A stretch of 64,000 nt of DNA, from assembly GCF_025642975.1 (NCBI RefSeq), contig NZ_JANZKJ010000013.1, forward strand, positions 1 to 64,000, read 5' to 3'. Source of the stretch: Pseudomonas sp. RIT-PI-S (GTDB lineage: Bacteria > Pseudomonadota > Gammaproteobacteria > Pseudomonadales > Pseudomonadaceae). This document shows positions 51,937 through 61,119 of this stretch, in pieces (position 1 is the stretch's first letter; every line of letters begins with the position of its first letter). The position numbers and the translations under genes were made by a program. The notes under the pieces were generated by a model, which saw only the letters and a program-made list of their open reading frames with translations, ran no database searches and had not been told where the DNA came from.

Positions 51937-52536
51937 TCAGTTGTAATTGATATGCGAAAGGGTGTGCGCTGGGGCGTAGCGCTGAATCAGGCACTCCAGG
52001 GCGCTGCCTGGGTTGGTGCCGAAACGCTCGCCCCAGTAGCTGGCGCCGAAGCGGCGGCCGACCCGCTGGCGGCCACCGGTGTTCAGGGTCCACATGAACT
52101 GCGCACCCCAGGTGCCGAAGTGCGCCCGCCCGAACCGGGACTTGCCGAACCGGGGCGTACGGTGCTGGGTGACGGTGGCATTCGGGTAGCCCTGGCCCTT
52201 GGCGATGCTCACGAAGTAGGCGGCGGTCTGTCCCCCCACCGCGGTGAGCCGCTGCTGCACGGCGAGCTGCCGGTCGCCGAATGACGGCGAGCTGCCCAGG
52301 CAGGCGTCGGGCAGGCCCATGACCGCTTCCCAGTCCGGCACCAGTTCGCTGACCGTGGCGGGGTTCATTTCACCGCACAGCGCCACCACGCGGGCGTCGA
52401 TGCGGGCTAGCTCGGCGGCAATCCCCGCTAGAACCAGACCAAGCTCGGGCGCCCGCTCGGGGTCCCATGCCGGCCCGATGGGCAACAGCGCCTGCAGCTG
52501 TGCTCGGTACTGCTCGGCTGTCCTCACTGCTGCCAT
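51937..52536 (-). CDS. Tail protein, Mu gp48-like (YmfQ/DUF2313)
   Basis: A 199-residue baseplate protein with the DUF2313 opening YRAQLQALLPIGPAWDPE and SELVPDWEAVMGLPDACL, and an unusual RFG-rich C-terminal part (RFGKSRFGRAHFG, RFGASYWGERFG). It links the wedge to the fibre. The start overlaps the end of the gp47 gene by 13 bp. Confidence 0.92.
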   Translation of the reverse strand: MAAVRTAEQYRAQLQALLPIGPAWDPERAPELGLVLAGIAAELARIDARVVALCGEMNPATVSELVPDWEAVMGLPDACLGSSPSFGDRQLAVQQRLTAVGGQTAAYFVSIAKGQGYPNATVTQHRTPRFGKSRFGRAHFGTWGAQFMWTLNTGGRQRVGRRFGASYWGERFGTNPGSALECLIQRYAPAHTLSHINYN

Positions 52537-53564
52537 GTGAAGGCTCCCAGGGTGAGGAGTTGGTTGGCCGCCGCTGGCACATCGCCCGCCGGGCTCACCA
52601 CCACGTTGTCCGTCTCCCCTTCGGCGCCGCTGACGGCTTCGCGAATGTGGCTGATCAGCAGGCTTTCACCCAGGCCCGCCTCGCGCTCGTGCAGGTCCGC
52701 CAGCTCGGCGATCACTGCGGCGCGCACGGCGGTGGTGTCTGGGGTGAGCTTGATGGTGTAGTTCACTGCCTTCAGCGCCGGTGCCAGCACGTAGACCTCA
52801 GCGGTCACCGGCGCGCGGGCGCGGATATAGGCCAGTACCGTAGCGATTTCATTGGCATCGGGGATGATGTCGGGATCGCCGTCGCGCACGAAGAACACGG
52901 CCACGGTCCCCGGTCCCATGTAGTTCGGCACGGCCCAGGCCCGGGTAACCCCGGCGCATTCCAGCGCCCATGTGACGTAATCGTCGGCGTCGCCGCCGTG
53001 CGGAATGACCCGGTAGCTGCGCACCACCCGGGCGCGCAACGATTCGATGGATTCCTGTTCCGTGCCGCCGGTGAGCCCGGGCGCGAGCACGGTGAAGGTT
53101 TCGTCCACGCCCACCACCGGCTGCACCAGGTTCAGTATCTGGCCCTGAGCAGCGTTGCCCAGCGCACCACCGGCCACGGCTTCGAGGTTGGCCGTATTGG
53201 CGCCGGCGCTCGTCGTCACTGCCGTGGCCACCCGATATTGCCGGCCATCGCTGGCCTGCAGCACCTGGTCGGCGTCCAGCACGGCGCCGGCGGCGGCCTG
53301 GAAGGTAGCGGTGCCGCTAGCGCGCGTGGCATCGATGCGCGGCGTTTCCAGCCGCAGCAGCGCCTCGCGCACCAGCGTGGCCTCGTCGGCGGTATCGGGA
53401 AGTATCTGGTTGGCGGCCCAGGCGATGTACCCATACAGCCCGTAGGCGGCGCCGCTGATGGCCCGGGCTAGGACCTGGGCGTCGGATTGGCGTAATGCCT
53501 CGCTGGCCAGGTCGGCCGCGGTGCGGCTGATCAGCGTGGGCAGGGACGGTGTTTCAAACGGCAT
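52524..53564 (-). CDS. Baseplate J-like wedge protein (Mu gp47)
   Basis: A 346-residue protein of the baseplate J/gp47 family: ARAISGAAYGLYGYIAWAANQILPDTADEATLVREA near the N-terminus, then the GTEQESIESLRARVVRSYRVIPHGGDADDYVTWALE core. It forms the wedge of the contractile-tail baseplate. The start overlaps the gp46 stop by 11 bp. Confidence 0.95.
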   Translation of the reverse strand: MPFETPSLPTLISRTAADLASEALRQSDAQVLARAISGAAYGLYGYIAWAANQILPDTADEATLVREALLRLETPRIDATRASGTATFQAAAGAVLDADQVLQASDGRQYRVATAVTTSAGANTANLEAVAGGALGNAAQGQILNLVQPVVGVDETFTVLAPGLTGGTEQESIESLRARVVRSYRVIPHGGDADDYVTWALECAGVTRAWAVPNYMGPGTVAVFFVRDGDPDIIPDANEIATVLAYIRARAPVTAEVYVLAPALKAVNYTIKLTPDTTAVRAAVIAELADLHEREAGLGESLLISHIREAVSGAEGETDNVVVSPAGDVPAAANQLLTLGAFTWQQ

Positions 53565-53958
53565 AGAGCACCTGCCAATTCTCGTTGGGATATAGGGACA
53601 GCCGCTCGCCCGTAGGCAGTGTCAGCACGGCACCCAGGTTCAGCCGGTTGGCGCCGGCGCGCTCGGTGAGGATCTGCACGTCGAGGACTTGGCCATCATC
53701 GAGCAGCCATTGCAGGGCCTCGCGGGCGTAGGTGATGGCGGCACTAATGGTTTCCGGCAGCAACTTGCGACGACGCAGCAGCCACAACCGCGAGCCGATG
53801 CGGTCATTGGCCACCAGCGGGAAGCTGTCCCCCCACCAGCCGTAGCGCTCGTCGTCGTCGAGCAGGTCGCCCGGTTTGGCCCGGCGCCACGTGAACCAGC
53901 TGATTTCCACCGCGCGCCGAAGGCTGGTTTCCTGATCGTCGAAGGTGATCACGGTCAC
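53554..53958 (-). CDS. Baseplate protein, Mu gp46-like
   Basis: A 134-residue protein of the GP46 family (SWFTWRRAKPGDLLDDDERYGWWGDSFP, GSRLWLLRRRKLLPETISAAITYAREALQWLLDDG). It is a baseplate wedge element equivalent to T4 gp25. It overlaps its upstream neighbour by ATGA. Confidence 0.93.
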   Translation of the reverse strand: MTVITFDDQETSLRRAVEISWFTWRRAKPGDLLDDDERYGWWGDSFPLVANDRIGSRLWLLRRRKLLPETISAAITYAREALQWLLDDGQVLDVQILTERAGANRLNLGAVLTLPTGERLSLYPNENWQVLYAV

Positions 53959-54470
53959 GCACCACCCCCTGGGATAGGCGCGCCGCTCTGGTCGGTGCCC
54001 TGCTTCACGCCCGCGTGCAGGTGGTTGATCTGGCTGACGCCGCCGGCGACTTGGTCACCCTGGCTTACGATCCGGCCGGTCTGGTTGATGACCGGGGCGT
54101 CGATGTTCACGGCCGTCGCCGCGCGGATGTTCAGCGTGCCCGTCTCGATGTCGATGATCCGGCCCCGTTTGAGGTGGATCTTGTCGCCCTCGTCGGTATA
54201 AATGGCCACTTCGCCGGCTTGCAAAGCTGTCAGCCGATAGCGGCGGTCGGCGACCACCACCACTACACCATGGGAACGATCCCCGCCCATGAAGGCCGCC
54301 AACCCTTCGGCACCTTCGTGAGGGCAGCTGGTGAAGCCGTAGGGCTCCAGGTGTTCCATGCTGTCTTTCACTTCGCCGTGAGTGAGGCGCATCTGCAGGG
54401 CTTGCATCTTGGTGGTGGGCTTGGCCAGCGCCACCACGCCGCGGGTGAGCATGTTCATCAGTCGAGTCAT
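53955..54470 (-). CDS. Baseplate assembly protein V (Mu gp45), central spike
   Basis: A 171-residue protein of the gpV/gp45 family. The OB-fold region (about 15-100; HLEPYGFTSCPHEGAEGLAAFMGGDRSHGVVVVVADRRYR) is followed by a beta-helix tip (GRIIDIETGTLNIRAATAVNIDAP) and the final histidine-bearing NHLHAGVKQG, which in Mu-type spikes helps hold a metal ion. It makes the membrane-piercing spike. The start at 54468-54470 (MTRLMNMLTRG) was preferred to longer options. Confidence 0.92.
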   Translation of the reverse strand: MTRLMNMLTRGVVALAKPTTKMQALQMRLTHGEVKDSMEHLEPYGFTSCPHEGAEGLAAFMGGDRSHGVVVVVADRRYRLTALQAGEVAIYTDEGDKIHLKRGRIIDIETGTLNIRAATAVNIDAPVINQTGRIVSQGDQVAGGVSQINHLHAGVKQGTDQSGAPIPGGGA

Positions 54471-54519
54471 GTGTCTTTCCAGGTTGCGGGCAATAGGCAT
54501 TCGAAGCCGTCGTGCTTCT

Positions 54520-55569
54520 TCACTTCGCAGTGTTCGTGGGAGCGTCCGGCTCTTGCAGGTAGCCTTCGGGCGGGCCGACACGCAGACGACACAGGGTGCC
54601 TTGCTCTGTCAGCTGGTAGGTCACTTCGGCAATCAGCATGTCGCGATCAAACCCGAGCAGTGGGTCGATGACACGAACGAGGGTGTTGGGCAGCCAAAGC
54701 GCCCCGTTCGCCTGGCGCCAGCCCTGCACCGTGTAAGTGGTTTCGAATACTTTGCCCAGGGCAGTACCGCGCTCCCAATTGGCCCGGTCGGCCGCCAGCT
54801 TGTCGCTAAGCTGGCCGCTTTGATGGATGACTTTCACCCGCTTGCGGGCAATGCGTGGGTCGCTGACCGAGCCGTGGACTTCGGTGATGGTCTGGCCAAA
54901 ATCCTTGTCGCTGCCCGAGCGCTGCCCGATCACCCGGTATTCGGAAAACACCCGGGAAAAGTCGAGCGGCGCATCGCCGGTCAGCACATTGCGCCCTAGC
55001 TCGAGCGACTCAGCGGCACGGCCGGCGCTGCCCACCTCGGCCAGCACCACTTGGCCGCGGGCATTATCGGTGCTCAATATCCGGTAGAGCGTCAGCAGCC
55101 GGTCAATGGATTCGAACGCGGTTTCGCCGGGTTCGATGGTGTGGTCGGCCAGGCTGCCGGTGGTGGCGATCTCGCTTATGACGCTGAGGTCATACTCCCC
55201 AGCAATGGCCTGGACGATTTTCTGCACGCCCAGACCCTTCCACTGGCTGGGCTTGTTGATAGCACCACAATCGACCAGGTCAGCAGTCAGCGAGCGGCCG
55301 GTGATCGACGTGGTGACCTTTTCGTGGTTGTAGCTGATCGGCGTGGCATCCACCCAGCCCGTCACCACCAGGTCGCCGCCGATGCGCACCTCGCAGCGAG
55401 CGCCCTGCTTCACCGGGCGCAACACATTCTGCCCGGGCCACTTCCAGGTAATGCCAATGTTGAAGCTGCGCGCCTGACGTTCCAGGCCTGCGCTGATTTC
55501 CACGGATGTCCAGCCGGAATAGTCCAGACCGTCGACGGTCAGGATCACGGCCGTCGAGGGATCGGACAT
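54520..55569 (-). CDS. Baseplate hub protein, Mu gp44-like (gpP/D family)
   Basis: A 349-residue protein with the hub pattern LTVDGLDYSGWTSVEISAGLERQARSFNIGITW, KQGARCEVRIGGDLVVTGWVD and a late DMLIAEVTYQLTEQGTLCRLRVGPPEGY. It forms the hub above the spike, as T4 gp27/P2 gpD do. It ends 49 bp before the gp45 start. Confidence 0.93.
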   Translation of the reverse strand: MSDPSTAVILTVDGLDYSGWTSVEISAGLERQARSFNIGITWKWPGQNVLRPVKQGARCEVRIGGDLVVTGWVDATPISYNHEKVTTSITGRSLTADLVDCGAINKPSQWKGLGVQKIVQAIAGEYDLSVISEIATTGSLADHTIEPGETAFESIDRLLTLYRILSTDNARGQVVLAEVGSAGRAAESLELGRNVLTGDAPLDFSRVFSEYRVIGQRSGSDKDFGQTITEVHGSVSDPRIARKRVKVIHQSGQLSDKLAADRANWERGTALGKVFETTYTVQGWRQANGALWLPNTLVRVIDPLLGFDRDMLIAEVTYQLTEQGTLCRLRVGPPEGYLQEPDAPTNTAK

Positions 55570-55575
55570 GCGGTA

Positions 55576-56862
55576 TTACTCCCGGGCGACTTGCAAAGGC
55601 AACGCCGGCACAAAGCCGGGATGCGTGATCTTGTTGCGTTGGATGACTTCCCCCTCGCGAGTGGCATCGCCAAAGCGCCGGTACGCCAGCACCAACGCAG
55701 GCAGGGTTTGCAGCGGTGTCACGGTGACCAACTGCACGCCCGACGCCGCCACGGCGCTAAGGTGCCGGATGACCTGCTGCCGGGCAGCGTTGATCACCGG
55801 GTAATAGGTGGCATCAGCCTTGAGCGATGCCTGCCAGAAGGCATCGTCCAACGCATCACGGGCGGCGATCACATCATTGGCGACCGGTACTTCGGCACGC
55901 TCCACCGGAGCGATGGTTTGCTGCTCCAGCGAAGCGGTGGTCTCGTCGGCCGCAGGCGGGGTAACCACGGGCATTTGTGCCACGGTGGCCGTGGCCTGAA
56001 CCAGCAAGGCGTCCTGCACCAAGTTGGCCAAGGCCTGCGCGGCTGCGGTGGTATCCGCGCCGCTGGATGAGCCGACCGAATTGATGCTCGCTGCACCCTC
56101 GGCCTGGCTGGAGACAGTGGCCACCGCGCTGCTGTAGTTGTTGAACGCCGCGGCGCCAGCGCTGGTGCTCTTGCCCGAGCTGCCGGACGTCAACGACGAG
56201 AGGCGCAGGTCACTGAAGTAGCCGCTGAACAGGCTGGACAGGGAGCCCGGCGAATTCTTGAGGCTCTGCGCCATTGCATTGATCGACCCGACCGCACCAG
56301 TGAGCGGCGAGAACTGGCTGCCGATCACGAGGAACACCCCGCTCAGGCGATTCTGTAGGCCAACCAGGTTGATCCGCGCCGCATCGACCTTCGCCATGGC
56401 AGCTTTATAACGGTCCAGGGCACCGCTCCAGTAGCTGGCGGATGTCTGCGCCACCAAGCGGGCGGTATTGGCCTTCACCGACGGATTGAGCGGCGCATTA
56501 CCCGGGTAGAACGTCAGGTCAAAAGTGACCATGCCGCCTTCGCGGCGGCTGTGTGACATCTCGCATTGGCCCGGAACTACGGACAGCTGCCCCAGCCAGG
56601 GATGCACCAAGGTGCCCTCTCCTTCGGTTTCCAGCGCCTTCAGCAATTTGTCGCGGCGCTCGAAGCAGTCGGCACCGATGATGAACGCCCGAACCTTGTG
56701 CACGCGGGCCACTTTGCCCATCTGCTCGGCGTAGGCTTTGTCCCGCTTGGGGTATTCATGCAGTTGCACCTTGCGGCCAACCGGGACCGAGGTGTCCTCA
56801 ATGAGGAACGTCTCGCCTCGGAAGGACGCGGGCAGCAGCTGCTCACGCCAGGTATCTGCCAT
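55576..56862 (-). CDS. DNA circularisation N-terminal domain protein (Mu gpN/gp43)
   Basis: A 428-residue protein opening with the DNA_circ_N signature WREQLLPASFRGETFLIEDTSVPVGRKVQLHEYPKRD. Despite the family name it is a tail/baseplate structural protein in Mu. The middle (about 200-300) is Ser/Ala/Gly-rich. It begins directly after the tape-measure stop. Confidence 0.92.
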   Translation of the reverse strand: MADTWREQLLPASFRGETFLIEDTSVPVGRKVQLHEYPKRDKAYAEQMGKVARVHKVRAFIIGADCFERRDKLLKALETEGEGTLVHPWLGQLSVVPGQCEMSHSRREGGMVTFDLTFYPGNAPLNPSVKANTARLVAQTSASYWSGALDRYKAAMAKVDAARINLVGLQNRLSGVFLVIGSQFSPLTGAVGSINAMAQSLKNSPGSLSSLFSGYFSDLRLSSLTSGSSGKSTSAGAAAFNNYSSAVATVSSQAEGAASINSVGSSSGADTTAAAQALANLVQDALLVQATATVAQMPVVTPPAADETTASLEQQTIAPVERAEVPVANDVIAARDALDDAFWQASLKADATYYPVINAARQQVIRHLSAVAASGVQLVTVTPLQTLPALVLAYRRFGDATREGEVIQRNKITHPGFVPALPLQVARE

Positions 56863-58764
56863 TTATGGTGCTCCGGAGAGGGTTCGGTAACCGACGTTAG
56901 TGGTGACTTTCAGGCCCGGCTGGTTGGTCTGGGCTGGTTGCGGCCGAAGGCCAGGGGGCGCGTTCTCGAACCGCACGACCAAGGCCCCGTCGAGCTGAGC
57001 CTTGCCAGCGCCACTGATGAGCAAGCTCCCCGGTGCCGGTAAATTGGGCCGGTTCAGCAGCTCGCTGGTTGCGGGCACGCCGGTGGCCAGATTCAACTGC
57101 TGCTGGCGCTGCAAAGCAGCCCCAGGCGCTCCGGCGCGAACCATCGAGCCGTCGCCGCTCAGGGGCCCGGCGTTGCGCAGGTTCCGGGCATCGGCCATCG
57201 CCTGTACCCGCTCAGCGAGCGTGCCGCCCTCGCCCGCATCTATACCGATCGCCTTGAGGATCGGCTTCACTTTGTCGAGCAATCCCTGAATGAAGCCAAC
57301 GATTGGCTCCCAGTTCCTCACGATCATCCCGAGCGGTGACCAGGCGAACATCTGCTTCAGCAGATCCCACACCGGCACGCTGTAGGCCTTGATCAGCTCC
57401 CAAAACGCTTCGAAGAATGGGCCGACTTTGTCCCAGTTGGCGATGATGAGGCCCGCGGCGGCCGCCATGCCAACGGCGATCAGCCCAATGGGGGTCGCGG
57501 CGAAGGCCACGCCCATGACTTGAGCGGCGACCGTAGCCGCCACCACCGCGACCCGCATGGCCGTGAAGGCGATGCTGGCGGCGGTGATGCCCCTGACCAA
57601 GGCAGGATTGGCCTGGGTTAATTCCGCAACGTGGCTGATCCATGGTTGAAGCGAGTTCACTACCTCATTGATGCCGGGCAACAACGCCGTGCCCATGGCC
57701 CTAACCACACTGGCAACACTGTTACGCAGAAGCGTCAGATTGTGCTCGGTGGTACCGGCGCGGGAGGCGTATTCCCTATCCACCGAGCCGGCGTACTGGG
57801 AAGCGTCACCGACGTTATTCAGATTGCGCTTGAGCAGCTCAAGGTTCGCCAAAAGCGAGGCGACGGCAGTGACAGACTCGGTGCCAAACAGGGAGCCCAA
57901 CACTCCGGCTTGTTTGGCCCCTTCCACGCCGCCGACTCGATTCAAAAGGTCCAGGATCGTTCCTTGAGCATCGGTCTGCATGGCATGGGCGACCTGCTCG
58001 GCGTCCAACCGCAGTGCCTTGAATGCCTGCGCTTGGCTCTTCGTGGCGGCAGATCCTTGGGTCATGGCGAGCATGAAGTTTTTGATGCCCGTGGCCGCGA
58101 CGTCTTGCTCAACACCCGCACCGACCATCGTTGCGCCCATCGCCGCGATCTGCCCAGTCGCCGGACCGGCAGCCTTGCCCAGCGGACCCACACGCGTCAC
58201 GACGTCCGAAATCTGCCGGGTGTTGGCGCCCCCGGTACTGCCCAAGTAGTTGATACGGTCAGCGAGGCCCACCACATCAGCCTGGGTCATTTTGAAGGAG
58301 GTCCGCCACCTGGCCATCATATCGCCGCTTTGCTCGGCTGTTTGGCCGAAGGCGATGCCCACCTTTACGGCATCTTCCGCGAAGCCCAGCAGCTCGCCAC
58401 GCGCGATGCCAGCCTGCCCCCCGGCCGCAACGAGCTTGGCGATATCGTTGGCGGTCATCGGGAGTTTCTCGGACAGTTTGCCAATGTCGTCCCCCATTTG
58501 GGCAAACTGTGTCGGGTTATCGAAGTTGACCACCTTGTGCAAATCGGCCATCGCGGATTCGAACTGGATGGCGGCCTTGGCCCCTGCAATCAGCGGAGCG
58601 GCCAAGGGAGCACGGGTGATCAGGTCGCTGAAGCCCACCTTGCCCAAACCCGTGCTTTCCAGCTCCTCGCGAAACTTGGACACGTTCTTGCGGATGCTAG
58701 CCAGGGTCGGCGACAGCTTGTCGACGCCGGTGATCAGCGTCGTAAGCTGAAAATTGTCTGCCAT
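56863..58764 (-). CDS. Tail tape measure protein (TP901 type)
   Basis: A 633-residue protein with the TP901 core at about 60-370 (LPMTANDIAKLVAAGGQAGI, DRINYLGSTGGANTRQISDVVTRVGPLGK) and a membrane-like hydrophobic stretch (about 395-455). Tape length sets tail length; at roughly 0.15 nm per residue this would give a tail just under 100 nm, similar to known R-type particles, though this is only a rule of thumb. The start overlaps the upstream stop by one base. Confidence 0.93.
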   Translation of the reverse strand: MADNFQLTTLITGVDKLSPTLASIRKNVSKFREELESTGLGKVGFSDLITRAPLAAPLIAGAKAAIQFESAMADLHKVVNFDNPTQFAQMGDDIGKLSEKLPMTANDIAKLVAAGGQAGIARGELLGFAEDAVKVGIAFGQTAEQSGDMMARWRTSFKMTQADVVGLADRINYLGSTGGANTRQISDVVTRVGPLGKAAGPATGQIAAMGATMVGAGVEQDVAATGIKNFMLAMTQGSAATKSQAQAFKALRLDAEQVAHAMQTDAQGTILDLLNRVGGVEGAKQAGVLGSLFGTESVTAVASLLANLELLKRNLNNVGDASQYAGSVDREYASRAGTTEHNLTLLRNSVASVVRAMGTALLPGINEVVNSLQPWISHVAELTQANPALVRGITAASIAFTAMRVAVVAATVAAQVMGVAFAATPIGLIAVGMAAAAGLIIANWDKVGPFFEAFWELIKAYSVPVWDLLKQMFAWSPLGMIVRNWEPIVGFIQGLLDKVKPILKAIGIDAGEGGTLAERVQAMADARNLRNAGPLSGDGSMVRAGAPGAALQRQQQLNLATGVPATSELLNRPNLPAPGSLLISGAGKAQLDGALVVRFENAPPGLRPQPAQTNQPGLKVTTNVGYRTLSGAP

Positions 58765-59218
58765 CAGTCCACCTGCAACGTTCGGTTAATGCGCTGAGCC
58801 TGGGCCAGCGACTCGAGGAAAATGCCTAGCGGCCTGGCCATGATCTGTTCGGGATCAACCTTCCAGAAGTAGGCCAGGTCGTAGGCCAGCTCGATCAGGC
58901 CTTCAACGTCCCCGATGCCGGCATCATGAAAAAACCTGCGACTTGCCAAGCCAGGGTGTTCAGGTCGGCGAGATCCAGCTGGTTAACCGAGGAGGGGGGG
59001 ATGCCCGCGCATACCGAGATGTATTTGGCCGCCGCATCGAGATCCAGGCTGATGGCTTCATCCTTGTCGACCTTGTAGGGCAGCACTTTGATAGCCCGGG
59101 CCTCCTGCGGCGTCGGCCGGCGCAGCGTAAGCTCAGACAGCTGCTCGCCGTGCGCCTGAATAGGGGCGCTCAGCCTGAACGAATCACTCGCGGTGATTGC
59201 TTGGGTTTCCTCACTCAC
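58764..59218 (-). CDS. Tail assembly chaperone, long -1 frameshift product (gp41-41')
   Basis: The 0-frame chaperone is extended by 54 residues when ribosomes slip back one base at 58928-58934. The added part (HDAGIGDVEGLIELAYDLAYFW, then EQIMARPLGIFLESLAQAQRINRT) resembles GpE'-type tails and has no ribosome site of its own. The predicted product is about 151 residues. It lies between tube and tape-measure genes, exactly where contractile-tail phages use frameshifting for the chaperone that coats the tape measure. Confidence 0.82.
58895..59218 (-). CDS. Tail assembly chaperone, short product (Mu gp41-like)
   Basis: A 107-residue protein of the phage tail assembly (gp41/E) family (ELTLRRPTPQEARAIKVLPYKVDKDEAISLDLDAAAKYISVCAGIP). 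The start is probably the GTG at 59216-59218: GGGGG lies 7 bp upstream and the codon overlaps the tube stop (GTGA). The ATG at 59224 is too close to that site. It is the normal 0-frame product of a programmed frameshift pair. Confidence 0.87.
   Translation of the reverse strand: MSEETQAITASDSFRLSAPIQAHGEQLSELTLRRPTPQEARAIKVLPYKVDKDEAISLDLDAAAKYISVCAGIPPSSVNQLDLADLNTLAWQVAGFFMMPASGTLKA
58928..58934 (-). promoter_or_regulatory. Slippery heptamer T TTT TTC for -1 frameshifting
   Basis: On the minus strand the message reads GGT TTT TTC in frame 0. The heptamer T TTT TTC fits the X XXY YYZ rule: both tRNAs can re-pair one base back as TTT TTT. The -1 frame then stays open for 54 codons, while the 0 frame ends 11 codons later. 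Confidence 0.82.
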
Positions 59219-59562
59219 GACCATACCCCCTTGATGCCATCGAACTGCAATTCAGTGGTGCCTTCGTCGCCCTTGCCGGTGGGCTGGGCCACCAGGTAAG
59301 CGCCGGAGAGCGTGTAGACCCTGCCGCTTTTGAATTCCACGGTGACGGTCATGTCGGTACCTTCCACTAGCTTTTGAAGCGGAAAGCCCGACGTGAGCAG
59401 CGGGGTGATTTTCACGAACGGCGCCTTGTCCTCTTCCTTGAAAAACCCGGGCACAACCGTTTCCCGGGTCTTGTCCATCAGCGGCGCTTCAGCGCCGCCT
59501 TTAAGGGTCAACTGCGTACCGTCAACCTTGACGTAGCAGGTACCTGCAACTTTCTGCCCCAT
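59215..59562 (-). CDS. Tail tube protein (Mu gpM/gp40)
   Basis: A 115-residue tube subunit with the family pattern MGQKVAGTCYVKVDG and KITPLLTSGFPLQKLVEGTDMTVTVEFKSGRVYTLSGAYL. It forms the inner tube driven through the target membrane. It lies behind a hairpin that separates it from the sheath gene, and a GGAGG site precedes it. Confidence 0.95.
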   Translation of the reverse strand: MGQKVAGTCYVKVDGTQLTLKGGAEAPLMDKTRETVVPGFFKEEDKAPFVKITPLLTSGFPLQKLVEGTDMTVTVEFKSGRVYTLSGAYLVAQPTGKGDEGTTELQFDGIKGVWS

Positions 59563-59577
59563 AGCTGGGCCTCCAAA

Positions 59578-59601
59578 CGAAAAAGCCCGCGTGCGGCGGG
59601 C
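59578..59601 (-). terminator. Hairpin with T-tract between sheath and tube genes
   Basis: Stem GCCCGC/GCGGGC with a 5-base loop and a T5 run on the minus strand, 19 bp after the sheath stop. It may lower expression downstream so that sheath and tube ratios are set, or protect the sheath mRNA 3' end. Confidence 0.8.
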
Positions 59602-59619
59602 CTGGATAATGGAACAGCG

Positions 59620-61119
59620 TTACGCTGCGTCAGCGGTGTATTGCAGCCGGAACTGGTTGAGCAACGCGAAGATGCGCAACCCGTTCACGTAGTCCGGTGG
59701 GTACAGCACGTTCACCCGAGCTGGGTTCTTGCTATCGCGCTCGACGATCAAGTACTTGGCGAACAGCGCCGAGTTTTCCACGTGGCCGTCGCGTTCGAGG
59801 TTCCCGTATTCGCTGATCAGCTCGCCGCGGATCACGTTCGGGGTGACGATGGGCTGGCCGTCGCCGAACTGCGTGCCGTCATTGGCCAGCTTGTGGCGGC
59901 CGTACTTGCTGGTGATGATGCCCTTGAGCCGGCGCACGATGTACGCGCTCTGGTGCATCGTTTCACTGTCCAGGTACGAATCATCTGCCTGGCCGTAGGC
60001 GTTCTTCTGATAGGTGGTGATTGCGCGCTGAATGCGCAGGTAGCCACCTTCGTAATACAGCGTGGCGATGCCGTATTGCAGCAGGGATTGCGACTCGGTG
60101 AGCGTGAACCGGCTGCCCTCGGGGGCGGGATCGATACCCACCAGCGCACCAGTCTGGGTCGGGCGGCTGGCGTCGGCAGAGATGAACACCGCCTGACGGG
60201 CAGCGGCAGCCGCGGCAACGCGCCAGAACGGCTGAGGCACGCCCGCTTCGAAACCAAAGATGGTCACGTGCTGGTCATTGCGCGCCTGCCCGGCGGCTAC
60301 CAGGGCGCCCAACGTACCGCGCAGCGCACCGAACACATGGCCGTAAAGCTGCTTGGCCCAGGACCAGCGCCCGCTGATGTCGGCCATCGCCGCTTTCCAG
60401 GCATCGAGCGTGGTGGTGTCTGCCCAGGGCACACAGATGAACTCGAACGGCGCATCGCCCAAGGTGGCCAGCGCAGCTGTCGCATCCGGCGTGCCGGCAC
60501 CGCCGGCCATGGCGGTGATCGCCACCGTGAGCCCTGCAGGGGTAGCCTCGCCGTTGCTCTTGCCCAGGCGGTTCAGCACCAGGCCGATGTCGTTGGCTGA
60601 GTCGCCGGTCCACTTGGCAGTGAGCGTGACCACGCCGGCAGCAGCGGCCGCAGTTACCGGAAGGTCCGCCGCGGCGTTGATCTTCGTCGCCAAGGCCGAG
60701 GCAGCCGCTGCGGCCGCGTTGCCCGAAGCGACGCTGGCCTGAATACGTACCCCGCCCACATAGAGATTGACCAGCCCGGCCTCGGTGGCAGTCCCGGTGA
60801 AGGTCACCTTGCCCGAAGCGACTGAACCGGTTGTGTTCTTCAGCGGCAAGCACCAGATTTCGCCCACGGGGTCGTTCTGCCGCCAGGTGTCATACATGGC
60901 CGCCAGCATCGAACCTTGGCCGCCGATGGTCTTGGCGTGGGCGGGGCTGGACACCAGCACCAGCTTGCCGATCTCGTCGGCGGTAGCGCCGTCGTTGACC
61001 TGGGCCACGATCAGCCGCCGCAGCGCGCTGGTCGCGCTGTTCGCCATCGAGTTGTCCATTTCCGCGTAAAACAGCGGCACGCGGATGTCTTGCGGAATTT
61101 GTTGGAATCCTACGCTCAT
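59620..61119 (-). CDS. Tail sheath protein (Mu gpL)
   Basis: A 499-residue contractile sheath. N-terminal SVGFQQIPQDIRVPLFYAEMDNS and the C-terminal NPARVNVLYPPDYVNGLRIFALLNQFRLQYT are standard for Mu-type sheaths. Contraction drives the tube. The start overlaps the DUF2635 stop by 4 bp (ATGA). Length is normal. Confidence 0.96.
   Translation of the reverse strand: MSVGFQQIPQDIRVPLFYAEMDNSMANSATSALRRLIVAQVNDGATADEIGKLVLVSSPAHAKTIGGQGSMLAAMYDTWRQNDPVGEIWCLPLKNTTGSVASGKVTFTGTATEAGLVNLYVGGVRIQASVASGNAAAAAASALATKINAAADLPVTAAAAAGVVTLTAKWTGDSANDIGLVLNRLGKSNGEATPAGLTVAITAMAGGAGTPDATAALATLGDAPFEFICVPWADTTTLDAWKAAMADISGRWSWAKQLYGHVFGALRGTLGALVAAGQARNDQHVTIFGFEAGVPQPFWRVAAAAAARQAVFISADASRPTQTGALVGIDPAPEGSRFTLTESQSLLQYGIATLYYEGGYLRIQRAITTYQKNAYGQADDSYLDSETMHQSAYIVRRLKGIITSKYGRHKLANDGTQFGDGQPIVTPNVIRGELISEYGNLERDGHVENSALFAKYLIVERDSKNPARVNVLYPPDYVNGLRIFALLNQFRLQYTADAA

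Noticed and set aside
57631..58797. Plus-strand frame of 388 codons opposite the tape measure gene
   Set aside because: A shadow frame; the tape measure protein on the minus strand has clear family motifs and coupled neighbours.
58764..58949. Separate 61-codon gene starting with TTG at 58949
   Set aside because: No ribosome site precedes this TTG; the frame is better explained as the -1 extension of the chaperone.
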